Shown here: positions 27,969 to 35,817 of the stretch, piece by piece
How the letters are laid out: the number at the start of each line of letters is the position of its first letter
How positions within the stretch are numbered: position 1 is the stretch's first letter
Assembly: GCF_007997215.1 (NCBI RefSeq)
Contig: NZ_VORW01000023.1
Location: 1-64,000 of the forward strand
Origin: Algoriphagus aquimarinus
Lineage (GTDB): Bacteria; Bacteroidota; Bacteroidia; Cytophagales; Cyclobacteriaceae
DNA: 64,000 nucleotides
Direction: 5' to 3'
The notes under the pieces: model-generated
Seen by the model: the letters and a program-made list of their open reading frames with translations, nothing else
What the model was told of the DNA's origin: nothing
Databases searched by the model: none
Program-made: the position numbers and the translations under genes

Positions 27969-29477
27969 CTATTTCCTCAAAGTATCCTCTATGAATTTTT
28001 TCACATCCTCACGAAAAAGCTTCGCAGAAGGCAAATCCGTATACATCATGTGGCCAGCCTCATAGTAGGTCATGATGATTCTATCACTGGCAGACATAGG
28101 TAGTCCAAGGTGCGCTATGGAATGCTCTACTCCATAGAATACAGTGGCAAGATCATAATATCCATTCATAATTAACACCTTCACATTCGGATCCTTACTC
28201 ATCGCATCAGCCATATCGGGAAGTGTGGTCACAGCACCATCAGTTCCCCAATATTGATTTCCTCTATGCGACCAATCCCATTTGAATCCTTGCTTACTAT
28301 AGGCAGAAGTAGAATAATTCAAATCCTTACTTACTCCTAGCGCTCCATGGAAGTAGTCCAAAAAACCCATGGTATAAGCAGGGGAAATAGCATCGCTTTG
28401 AGGATCAGTGAATGCACTCATAGACATGGGATCAATATTAATCCCTTTATATCGGGAGTCCAGACGGCCCACAGTCATTTCCTCATCCCGAAGCAATTCT
28501 TGGAAAAACTCACCCGCATCCATTTTCAAGTCAGCTCTCTTCCAAATTGCTGCACTGATTCCTGTAAAGCCTTCTAGTTTTTGAGCAATTGCACCTTCTG
28601 CACTTTCTGATAGCTTGTTTCCTTTAAATAAAGCCGGAGCATATTCATTTTCGGTAAACTCCCTTACTTGCTGCACAAAAGCTGGTAAATCACTTGTCTT
28701 GTTTGGCACTTTGTCATGATACCAAGCAGTGGCGGCCATAGTTGGTAGATAAGCGATGTATGAAATATCTTCTGTAGGCACAAAGAACAAGGTTCTCAGA
28801 TCAAAGACCGAAGACACCATAATCACTCCGTTTAATGCATAACCACGGTCAAGCAAGTAGCTCATCACTCCTGCATTTCGAAATGTACCATAGCTTTCTC
28901 CCAAAATATATTTTGGTGAGTTTAATCGATTATGCTCTTTCAAAAACTGCATAATAAATAAGCTTACGCTACGTATATCCTGATCCACTCCCCAGAAATC
29001 TTTTCCAGTAGCCTCTCCTATTGGCACACTCAAACCTGTTCCCACAGGATCCATCATCACGACGTCAGCTACATCTAAAATAGAAAATTCATTATTAGTC
29101 AATTCATATGGAGCACTTGCATTGTAATTAGGATCATCGATCACAATCCTTTTTGGCCCCATGATCCCCATATGAAGCCAGTAAGAAGAACTTCCCGGTC
29201 CACCATTATATGAGAAAACAATGGGTCTATTCTTTTCAGGATTTTCTTTGAAATAGGCAGTAAAACCAAATAGTGCAATCGGTTTGTTATTTTCATCCTT
29301 CAATTCAAATGTTCCAGCTTTTGCATTTAGATTGATTGTTTTACCATCAATTGTAACTGATTGCTTAGACTCAAAAACTTGAGCTTTTTGAAGAGAATCA
29401 GTTGATTTTTCAGTTTTATCCTGAGCTGTAGCTAGGCCTGAAAAGAGTATAAAAAGAAATAAAAGTCTAATTTTCAT
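27969..29477 (-). CDS. S10 family serine carboxypeptidase-like protein, exported
   Basis: 502 residues with a signal peptide (about 1-18). Oxyanion NGGPGSSSYWLHMGIMGP near residue 92, nucleophile LGESYGTFRNAG (Ser about 194), the acid in NGYYDLATVF and the His in EAGHMMYTDLPS near the C-terminus form the triad of S10 carboxypeptidases. Likely periplasmic or surface peptide digestion. Sits between the serine hydrolase and the amidohydrolase on the same strand, suggesting a scavenging set for peptides. Confidence 0.9.
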   Translation of the reverse strand: MKIRLLFLFILFSGLATAQDKTEKSTDSLQKAQVFESKQSVTIDGKTINLNAKAGTFELKDENNKPIALFGFTAYFKENPEKNRPIVFSYNGGPGSSSYWLHMGIMGPKRIVIDDPNYNASAPYELTNNEFSILDVADVVMMDPVGTGLSVPIGEATGKDFWGVDQDIRSVSLFIMQFLKEHNRLNSPKYILGESYGTFRNAGVMSYLLDRGYALNGVIMVSSVFDLRTLFFVPTEDISYIAYLPTMAATAWYHDKVPNKTSDLPAFVQQVREFTENEYAPALFKGNKLSESAEGAIAQKLEGFTGISAAIWKRADLKMDAGEFFQELLRDEEMTVGRLDSRYKGINIDPMSMSAFTDPQSDAISPAYTMGFLDYFHGALGVSKDLNYSTSAYSKQGFKWDWSHRGNQYWGTDGAVTTLPDMADAMSKDPNVKVLIMNGYYDLATVFYGVEHSIAHLGLPMSASDRIIMTYYEAGHMMYTDLPSAKLFREDVKKFIEDTLRK

Positions 29478-29544
29478 AATAGTTTATTACGGTTACAAGT
29501 AGTTCGATTAAAGTAGGAATTGTCTTATTAAAGACCATTCGATT

Positions 29545-30822
29545 TTACTGCTTCACGACCTTTCCTTCTTTCATCACAAATACGACATCCTTCATCACCT
29601 TGATATCTTTCTCCGGATCTCCAGTGACCGCAATAATATCAGCCAATTTCCCAGCTTCGATTGATCCAAGTTTATCTTCAATTCCCAGAAACTGAGCATT
29701 GGTTAATGTTGCTGTCTGAATGGCTTCTAAATTTGGCATTCCTACTTCGGTCATGTAGATAAATTCGCGATAATTTTCACCATGTGGAAATACTCCCGCA
29801 TCTGTACCGAAGGCAATTTTTACTCCTTTTTTATAAGCTTTACCAAAAGTTTCTTGAATCTGAGGACCTATTCTCTTAGCTTTCTCTGCCACTACCGCCG
29901 GATAATATCCAGGAATCTCCGCAAAAGCAGCAGCTGACATACCCGCTGTCACTGTTGGGACAAGCCAAGTACCGTTTTCTTTCATCATATCCATTGTTTC
30001 ATCAGACATCATTGTGCCGTGCTCAATAGATGTCACTCCTGCTTTGATTGCACGCTGCATACCTTCATCCCCATGAGCATGCGCTGCTACCATTATTCCA
30101 AAATCCTTGGCAGTCTGAACTACGGCGTCTAATTCATCCTGAGCAAACTGAGGTGCTGATCCATCCCTAGCAACCGAAAGTACTCCTCCAGTAGCCGTAA
30201 CTTTTATCAAATCTGCTCCAAACTTAACTTGCTGACGAACAGCTTTTCTAGCTTCATATGGCCCGTTAATCACTCCTTCATCCGGCCCTGGATCACGCAT
30301 CAAATCTCTCTTTACACCATTGGTAGGATCAGCATGACCTCCCGTTGGAGCGATTGATTTGCCTGCGGTATAGATACGGGGACCTACCACTTTTCCAGAG
30401 TTAATTGCGTCGCGCAAGGCAATGTTGACTCCAGACCCTCCCAAATCACGAACCGTTGTAAATCCTGCCATAATCGTTTTTTGGGCGAAGTGAATCGACT
30501 TGAAAGCCACATCCGCTTCATTTTCCCGGAAACCGTCCACATATCGTGTAGGGCCTGTTTCTCCCTCAATATGCACATGCATATCCATTAAGCCGGGCAT
30601 CACTGTGCTACCTTTCAGATCTATAGCCGAATCTCCTGAACCCGGATTTTGATAGCCAGCAGTTACTGAAACAATTTTCTGCCCTTCAATTACGATCGTT
30701 TGCTCGCTAAGAATTTTTTTGCTTCGGACATCGACTAATTTGCCAGCATGTATGTAAGTCTTTTGTGCAAAGACTGTCAAGGAAAATAGCAAGGCTATTC
30801 CACTCAGTACAATTTTTTTCAT
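29545..30822 (-). CDS. Exported amidohydrolase (imidazolonepropionase/prolidase-like)
   Basis: 425 residues with a signal peptide (about 1-19). Metal-dependent TIM-barrel amidohydrolase: DMHVHIEGE (HxH), ADLIKVTATGG (bridging Lys), MVAAHAHGDEG and SIEHGT (metal His), and AFGTDAGVFPHG (catalytic Asp). C-terminal IEAGKLADIIAV is the usual beta-sandwich return. This subgroup includes exported Xaa-Pro dipeptidases, which would fit the S10 peptidase next to it; the substrate is not proven. Confidence 0.9.
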   Translation of the reverse strand: MKKIVLSGIALLFSLTVFAQKTYIHAGKLVDVRSKKILSEQTIVIEGQKIVSVTAGYQNPGSGDSAIDLKGSTVMPGLMDMHVHIEGETGPTRYVDGFRENEADVAFKSIHFAQKTIMAGFTTVRDLGGSGVNIALRDAINSGKVVGPRIYTAGKSIAPTGGHADPTNGVKRDLMRDPGPDEGVINGPYEARKAVRQQVKFGADLIKVTATGGVLSVARDGSAPQFAQDELDAVVQTAKDFGIMVAAHAHGDEGMQRAIKAGVTSIEHGTMMSDETMDMMKENGTWLVPTVTAGMSAAAFAEIPGYYPAVVAEKAKRIGPQIQETFGKAYKKGVKIAFGTDAGVFPHGENYREFIYMTEVGMPNLEAIQTATLTNAQFLGIEDKLGSIEAGKLADIIAVTGDPEKDIKVMKDVVFVMKEGKVVKQ

Positions 30823-30870
30823 AAAGTGAAAAATTCGGTTGGTTAATATAAGAAGCAGTTTAACGAAAAA

Positions 30871-31278
30871 TCATGAAAAAGCCACTCCAGCCTTCAGGTG
30901 ATAGTAGCACTCATGCAGGTGGAAACCCAGTTTCTCGTAAAATCCTATAGCTTTTTCAGCGGCAAAAAGAACTAATCTGGTATCTGGCACTAAGCTTCTT
31001 GCAAACTTGAGCATACTTCTACCTATTCCTTCACCTTGCCTTGCCGAAATCACGGCTAAATCAGCAATGAACGTTCGATAGGAAAAATCTGACAATGCCC
31101 TAAGTACACCGACAACCAGTTCACCATCACGTGCTACGATCACTAAATTGGAGTTGCGAAGCATTTTTTCTAAATGCTCTGGATCATGCATTGGACGTCT
31201 TTTCCCCAATCCTGAATCATCTAGGATATAAATAAACTCCTGAAGGGATAAGTTCTTTTCTATTTCATAAGAAACCAT
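30871..31278 (-). CDS. GNAT family N-acetyltransferase
   Basis: 135 residues, acetyl-CoA-dependent transferase. The acetyl-CoA loop ARQGEGIGRSML (motif A, Q/R-x-x-G-x-G/A) is near 78-89, preceded by the strand FIADLAVIS and followed by LVLFAAEKAIGFYEKLGFH (motif B). Complete length for a single-domain GNAT. The substrate is unknown. It lies 48 bases upstream of the amidohydrolase on the same strand. Confidence 0.88.
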   Translation of the reverse strand: MVSYEIEKNLSLQEFIYILDDSGLGKRRPMHDPEHLEKMLRNSNLVIVARDGELVVGVLRALSDFSYRTFIADLAVISARQGEGIGRSMLKFARSLVPDTRLVLFAAEKAIGFYEKLGFHLHECYYHLKAGVAFS

Positions 31279-31420
31279 TATTTTGAGATATAATTAGTTA
31301 ACAATGACAAGGGGAGCAGGCTTTATTTCTTCAGCAAACAAGTCTTCGAAGGATAATCGAAATTTGGGAAAAATCCGTTCCAAAGCGTCGAATCCTGATG
31401 GGATTTCCCGAGAAAAAAAC

Positions 31421-31564
31421 ATGGATAAAGCTGATCACAAAAGTATAGATGACAGCATCAAGTTTAGAAACAGCAGGTATACTTCTTTCTCCAGAAGCGG
31501 ATACTTCTTCATGATAATGGTAATCCTTACATTGGTATGGCTTGTCTGGACACTCTTTTTTTAG
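31421..31564 (+). CDS. Possible small membrane protein
   Basis: 48 residues from the ATG at 31421; a longer frame begins at 31304 but its first part has no protein character. A basic, serine-rich N-terminus is followed by one hydrophobic segment (MIMVILTLVWLVWTLFF) running to the stop. This is plausible as a small tail-anchored membrane protein, but there are no homologues in memory. Confidence 0.3.
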   Translation: MDKADHKSIDDSIKFRNSRYTSFSRSGYFFMIMVILTLVWLVWTLFF

Positions 31565-31702
31565 AAAGTTCTAATACACACGCTTTTCTACCAACAAAGA
31601 GACAAAAGCATTACAAGTTTCGGTCAACATTAGCATTTAGGCCACTTCGGTCATCGGTCTTCCGTCCGGCTGGCTAGCAAAGAATTTTAGGTAACTGGCA
31701 TC

Positions 31703-31722
31703 ATCCGATAGCTATCGGATGG
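31703..31722. repeat. Short dispersed palindrome (GATAGCTATC family)
   Basis: CATCCGATAGCTATCGGATG is a perfect 20-base palindrome. An identical copy lies at 48630-48649, and relatives are at 1104, 36850, 37642, 44091, 49921 and 56651. Confidence 0.8.
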
Positions 31723-31737
31723 GGATAATCGCTAGTA

Positions 31738-31942
31738 CTAAATAAGCACATCTCGCAATTCTTCTTTTTTCTTAAGCATCGCCTTAGCGAAAGGACACAT
31801 GGAATGACTTTGATATCTTCCTTTCGCACGTAGTCAACCAGTTCACCCAGCAACTTCTCTCCGATTCCCTGACCTTTCCGGCTTTCATCTACCTCTGTAT
31901 GCTCGATGATCATTTTCTTTGGCCCAGCCATTACATAGACCA
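31738..31942 (-). pseudogene. Frameshifted, 5'-truncated GNAT (YidJ-like) acetyltransferase
   Basis: Minus-strand frame YVMAGPKKMIIEHTEVDESR then KGQGIGEKLLGELVDYVRK is the core of the small GNAT/YidJ-like proteins, with the acetyl-CoA loop intact. After IKVIP a missing base shifts the frame; the next frame continues correctly as MCPFAKAMLKKKEELRDVL to a stop at 31738. The first ~25 residues expected in the family are missing and replaced by VOC sequence. Non-functional fusion debris. Confidence 0.75.
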
Positions 31943-32108
31943 TTGTGTAAAGCCTTTTTTATTAGAATTCTCGGAATTCCGCCACTCGAAAGTAGCTCCG
32001 TACGCATCCGTATTTAGCCCCAGATGCTTCTGATACCAATTCTTAGTCTTACTCGGATCTTCTACTTTAAAAAAATATTCCCCCTATTCCTGTGACACGT
32101 TTTTTCAT
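31931..32108 (-). pseudogene. Truncated, frameshifted VOC/glyoxalase-like gene
   Basis: From an ATG at 32108 the frame reads MKKRVTGIGGIFF, breaks in a seven-A/T run at 32069-32075, then continues as KVEDPSKTKNWYQKHLGL and YGATFEWRNSENSN to GFTQWSM. This is the classical N-terminal module of VOC family proteins. The second half is gone: the sequence switches directly into the GNAT remnant at about 31940. Two errors plus a deletion junction make it a pseudogene. Confidence 0.75.
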
Positions 32109-32216
32109 GTGATTTAATGTGGCTTAGTGAGGTATTAAGGTAAGAAATAAAAAAGAGCTCTTATACTCTACCTGTATTTTGAAAACGGATCAACTCCTTC
32201 TTGGTAAAGGAGAATA

Positions 32217-32333
32217 GTCGTTCCCTCGGAAAGTTAAAAAATCCCCCTTGCTCCTTTGAAAAGGGGGAGTCGCGTCAGCTGAACTTCAACTATTGACTTC
32301 AAGTGTTTACATGCAATTACTTGATTATAGACA
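32217..32333 (+). repeat. Left direct repeat flanking the DUF559 gene
   Basis: About 117 bases containing a CCCCCTT...AAAGGGGG hairpin, then GAACTTCAACTATTGACTTC and TTTACATGCAATTACTTGAT. It matches the copy at 32911-33030 in order and orientation with scattered differences. A further partial, inverted copy of the hairpin core lies at 32381-32428, directly before the gene. Confidence 0.85.
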
Positions 32334-32452
32334 ACAACTCACTGCACTCTATCACACCCTAAATGATTCAAATATATTTTGAACACGGATCAACTCCCCC
32401 TTTGTAAAGGGGGTAAGGGGGATTTAACCCCATATTTTTTTAAATTAACCGT

Positions 32453-32851
32453 ATGTATTTTTTGCCATACAATAAATCATTACGTGAATTCTCCAGAGAA
32501 CTTAGAGCCCATAGCACTCTTTCTGAAATACTACTTTGGCAGAAGTTAAGAGCGAGTCAATTCCGAGGTTATGGCTTCAATAGACAAAAACCTCTAGGCA
32601 ATTACATTGTTGATCTATACAGCAATAAATTAAATCTAATAATTGAAATAGATGGTGACTCACACTTTAATGAACAAGCTATACTAGAAGACGAGGTTCG
32701 TCAGCAAATTCTGGAAAAAAATGGTTTAAATTTCCTTAGATTTCTGGACATCGATGTGAAGAAAAATATGGAGTTTGTACTAAGTGAATTGAACTTTTAC
32801 ATTGATGAATGGGAAGATAAAAATGGAATTCCTAGAAGTTATTTTAAGTAA
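32453..32851 (+). CDS. DUF559 endonuclease-like protein
   Basis: 132 residues of the DUF559 family, related to the Vsr mismatch endonuclease and the restriction-endonuclease-like fold. SREFSRELRAHSTLSEILLW at the start, FNRQKPLGNYIVDLYSNKLN and IIEIDGDSHF (D-x-E/D catalytic strands, about 52-72), and VRQQILEKNGLNFLRFLDID complete the family pattern. The acidic active-site residues are present, so it may be active. It stands alone between ~117-base direct repeats, as in many genomes where such genes seem to travel as small units; a homing-like role is inference. Confidence 0.85.
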   Translation: MYFLPYNKSLREFSRELRAHSTLSEILLWQKLRASQFRGYGFNRQKPLGNYIVDLYSNKLNLIIEIDGDSHFNEQAILEDEVRQQILEKNGLNFLRFLDIDVKKNMEFVLSELNFYIDEWEDKNGIPRSYFK

Positions 32852-32910
32852 ATAAAACGCACACTTACATTGATAAAAATCCCTTTTTTCCCCTTTGGAA
32901 ACAAGATGAG

Positions 32911-33030
32911 TAGTTCCCTCAGGAATGGTAAAAAATCCCCCGTGCCCCCTTTGAAAAGGGGGAGTCGCATCAGATGAACCTCAACTATTGACTCCAAATA
33001 GTTACATGCAATCATTTAAGTATATAGAAC
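32911..33030 (+). repeat. Right direct repeat flanking the DUF559 gene
   Basis: Second copy of the element at 32217-32333: TTCCCTC, a CCCC/GGGG hairpin, GAACCTCAACTATTGACTCC and GTTACATGCAATCATTTAAG. The hairpin is near perfect and could also act as a terminator for either flanking gene. Confidence 0.85.
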
Positions 33031-33039
33031 TACTGAAAA

Positions 33040-34365
33040 CTAATTCGCTTCCTCGATTTTCACTTTCACTTTCTTCACTCGTTCATTTTTCAATTTTGGC
33101 ATCAGCTTTTGCACCAAATTACTTTTCACGGCTACATAGGAAGCGAAATCCATGATTGTGATCAACCCGATTTCTGCGCTTGTTAATCCACCTTTCTTGG
33201 TCAGCATCCCTACGATATCTCCCTTACTGACTTTATCTTTCTTGCCTGCACTCACATAGAGACAGGTCCATTCCTGAGGAACTGGTGGTACTAGCTTCTC
33301 TCCTACTTTGAATTCCTCGATAAACTCAGCTATGTAGTCCGGTCTAGACTCATCGTTTGCCAAGATCATATAAGACTGCCCTTCAGCATGCATCCTGGCT
33401 GTCCTTCCATTTCTATGGATAAAAGCATCTTCCTTTGGAGGCAATTGGTAATGAACTATATGCTTGATCTCTGGGATATCCAAACCGCGTGAAGCTAGAT
33501 CTGTCGCGATTAATAAATTGGTGACTTTGCTTCGGAATCTGATCAGGTTCTTTTCCCTGTCAATCTGCTCCAAACCGCCGTGCAATACTGAATGAAAATA
33601 ATTATAGTCGTTGAGCAAAATACTCAGTCGATCGACAGCATCCCGATGATTACAAAAAACAATGCAAGACTCGTCCTGAAATCCTGCTACCAAACGCATC
33701 AGCATTTCTCCTTTTTCCTTGCTTGAGCTATGGACCACTTTGAGCTCCAACTTGGACTCAACCACATCCTTCAGAAAATTAACCGTACGATGATCTATAA
33801 ATGGTAGAAAATCAGGCATTCTTTTCAGCAGAGTGGCCGAAGTAAGCAAGTGTCTTTGCTGTCCGTTAAGCGCTCCAAAAATCACTTTCAACTGCTCATG
33901 AAAGCCCATTTGTAGAGACTTGTCAAATTCATCCAAAACTACCGTGTGGATAGTTTTGGGATCAAAAGAACCTCTTTCTATATGGTCAGCCAATCTTCCT
34001 GGCGTGCCGATGATTACCGCTGGTGATTCGCCCAAGCTATTTGATTCCAATTTGGATGAGTGACCTCCATAAACTGTACTCACTCTGAAGGGAGTTTTCA
34101 TGCCTTTGAAAACCTGCTCGATCTGGATTGCCAATTCTCTGGAAGGCACAATGATCAGTGCCTGCACTTCCCGTACATTTTCCTTGAGGGAATTTAAAAG
34201 TGGAATCAGAAAGGCTACAGTTTTACCTGAGCCCGTTGGTGATAAGAGTACGAGATGGGGATTTTTGGCAGCTCTGGAGATGAATTCGGTCTGCATTTCG
34301 TTGAGGCTATCAATCGAAAGGCTTTTGAGATACTGGGCGGTAGATTCTGTTTGTTTTTCTGACAC
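33040..34365 (-). CDS. DEAD-box RNA helicase (DbpA-like)
   Basis: About 441 residues. RecA domain 1: NEMQTEFISRAAK (Q motif), LLSPTGSGKT (Walker A), PSRELAIQIEQ, GTPGRLADHIE, VVLDEFDKSL (motif II as DEFD) and LTSATLL (SAT). Domain 2: CIVFCNHRDAV, LLIATDLASRGLDIPEI, HRNGRTARM (motif VI). The C-terminal ~75 residues look like the DbpA RNA-binding domain (KGDIVGMLTKKGGLTSAEIG). Probably ribosome assembly or RNA remodelling. The start is unclear: GTG at 34365 is chosen; the frame extends to 34452 but would overlap the upstream gene by 34 bases. Confidence 0.88.
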   Translation of the reverse strand: MSEKQTESTAQYLKSLSIDSLNEMQTEFISRAAKNPHLVLLSPTGSGKTVAFLIPLLNSLKENVREVQALIIVPSRELAIQIEQVFKGMKTPFRVSTVYGGHSSKLESNSLGESPAVIIGTPGRLADHIERGSFDPKTIHTVVLDEFDKSLQMGFHEQLKVIFGALNGQQRHLLTSATLLKRMPDFLPFIDHRTVNFLKDVVESKLELKVVHSSSKEKGEMLMRLVAGFQDESCIVFCNHRDAVDRLSILLNDYNYFHSVLHGGLEQIDREKNLIRFRSKVTNLLIATDLASRGLDIPEIKHIVHYQLPPKEDAFIHRNGRTARMHAEGQSYMILANDESRPDYIAEFIEEFKVGEKLVPPVPQEWTCLYVSAGKKDKVSKGDIVGMLTKKGGLTSAEIGLITIMDFASYVAVKSNLVQKLMPKLKNERVKKVKVKIEEAN

Positions 34366-34418
34366 GCGCAAAAGTACCAATTTACTGCGAGCTAAGTAGC
34401 CAAAATCATTGCGGCACG

Positions 34419-34787
34419 CTAAACTTCCTTTCCTTTCACCACCAAAAACCAATCACCTTCCAGCGCCAAATAACCATAGTCGTAGCAATAATGATAGATA
34501 TTACCTTTTTTGGTCTCGTAGAGATGCGTGAAATATTTGAACTGAAAGCCATCACGAAGGAGTCTTTCCCGTGTCGTTTTCGCCATTTCCTCGCCTGAGG
34601 GAATGATTTCTTCCAAGATATTCCTGTTCTTTTTCAGGCTGTGATTGACCCTACGAATATAATTGGTCGACAGTGCATTTTGCTGATTATTGTAGGTATT
34701 GCGGCATTGATCATCACAGAATTTCTTATCGATTCTGCCTTGAATCACATCCCCACAATTCAAACAGTATTTTTTCTCTAGTGCCAT
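34419..34787 (-). CDS. Small zinc-ribbon protein
   Basis: 122 residues. The N-terminal zinc site YCLNCGDVIQGRIDKKFCDD plus QC gives four cysteines at about 8, 11, 24 and 28 (CxxC...CxxxC), similar to DUF2116-type ribbons. The remainder is helical (NYIRRVNHSLKKNRNILEEI) with a beta C-terminus (YCYDYGYLALEGDWFLVV). Possibly nucleic-acid or protein binding. It lies just upstream of the helicase gene on the same strand and is probably co-transcribed with it. Confidence 0.7.
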   Translation of the reverse strand: MALEKKYCLNCGDVIQGRIDKKFCDDQCRNTYNNQQNALSTNYIRRVNHSLKKNRNILEEIIPSGEEMAKTTRERLLRDGFQFKYFTHLYETKKGNIYHYCYDYGYLALEGDWFLVVKGKEV

Positions 34788-34868
34788 ATGCTAAAAAGTT
34801 TGATCTAATTTAACCGATTAGTTTGAAAAAAATCAATCAAACTAATCGGTATCAAATTTTCTATCTAC

Positions 34869-35352
34869 TCATTTCTCAAAGTTCAGCGTATTCAGATTGA
34901 AAGTACTCCAGATCGTAATAGCCTCATCCGTCACATACACGAAGTATAAGTCCCCAAAGTAATCTGTTGCAGGAATAGTGAAGGAAGCATCAAACCATCC
35001 TTCTTGTGCACCTGAAGCAGGTCGGGAATCTTTGGTTAGCATTCCTGATTCTGCCAAGAGTTTACCATCTGGAGATCCAGCTCTTACTTGAAGTTTCCCT
35101 ACCGTATTTCCAGGCATGATGGAAAGCGTTATTTTCTTAATCTGATTGAGGTCAATATCTCTAAACAAAAGATAAGATCCAGATGCTGTGAATTGCACAT
35201 AATGCTCATCCACCGGATTTGCCCTAGCGGCCCCTTCCAACCCATCTGCGCTGTATGCTGAAACGGTAGTATTTCTCAATTTCAGCTGACTCGTAGTCTT
35301 AATCGCAGGAATGCCATTGGCTCCATTATCTTCATAAGAGGCTTGAACCTGA
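34869..35352 (-). pseudogene. Remnant: carbohydrate-binding (CBM6-like) C-terminal domain
   Basis: The minus-strand frame from about 35352 (YQVQASYEDNGANGIPAI) through KLRNTTVSAYSADGLEG to FNLNTLNFEK* reads as the last ~160 residues of an exported protein. It ends in a CBM6-like jelly-roll module of the kind attached to sugar dehydrogenases or glycosidases. A TGA stands directly upstream and the rest of the gene is absent; the sequence runs into the 171-bp repeat nearby. Annotated starts inside it are not credible. The exact parent family is uncertain. Confidence 0.6.
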
Positions 35353-35394
35353 TAGGATCATCCGTATTATCAACCCGGAAATCCCCATCGTCAA

Positions 35395-35565
35395 TGCTCA
35401 ATGACTCCATATTCAATTCCACTTTTATGCCATCCAAAAACCTTCGGAACGGATGTATCAGATAGGATAAGCACTTTTTATAAGAAATCAATCGAACAAT
35501 ATTGTTCGCCTGCGGTCGATAATGATTGAGGCATAGAAAAACACGAAGATTGATTTTCTGGTTTT
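35395..35565. repeat. 171-bp dispersed direct repeat, left copy
   Basis: Begins GCTCAATGACTCCATA and ends GATTGATTTTCTGGTTTT; nearly identical to 41739-41909 in the same orientation and with equal length. It contains the palindrome CGAACAATATTGTTCG and a stretch open on the minus strand that is not a credible protein. The two copies bracket a 6.2-kb segment with the CheB-CheR-kinase module. Confidence 0.88.
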
Positions 35566-35817
35566 ATGTGATTGAAAGCAAGCAGGCTTCTAGCTAATGA
35601 CTAGGATTGCTGAGAGAAATCAAAGCAGGATGAGAAGCTCAAAAATATTCCCTTATCTATTCAAGTCGCTTCAAAATATCATTGAAACAATAATTAGGCT
35701 TGACAATGTGTCGGAGCAACTTAAATCACCTACCTTATAGCTATCCGCAAAATCTGCAGCTATCAACCTTATCGAAATCTTTAATAGACAGCCTATCAAA
35801 GTTTGTTTTTAGTACCA

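Noticed and set aside
35282-35491. Minus-strand 69-residue frame in the 171-bp repeat
   Set aside because: It runs across the repeat edge into the carbohydrate-binding remnant in a shifted frame, and the same repeat elsewhere continues into a different sequence.
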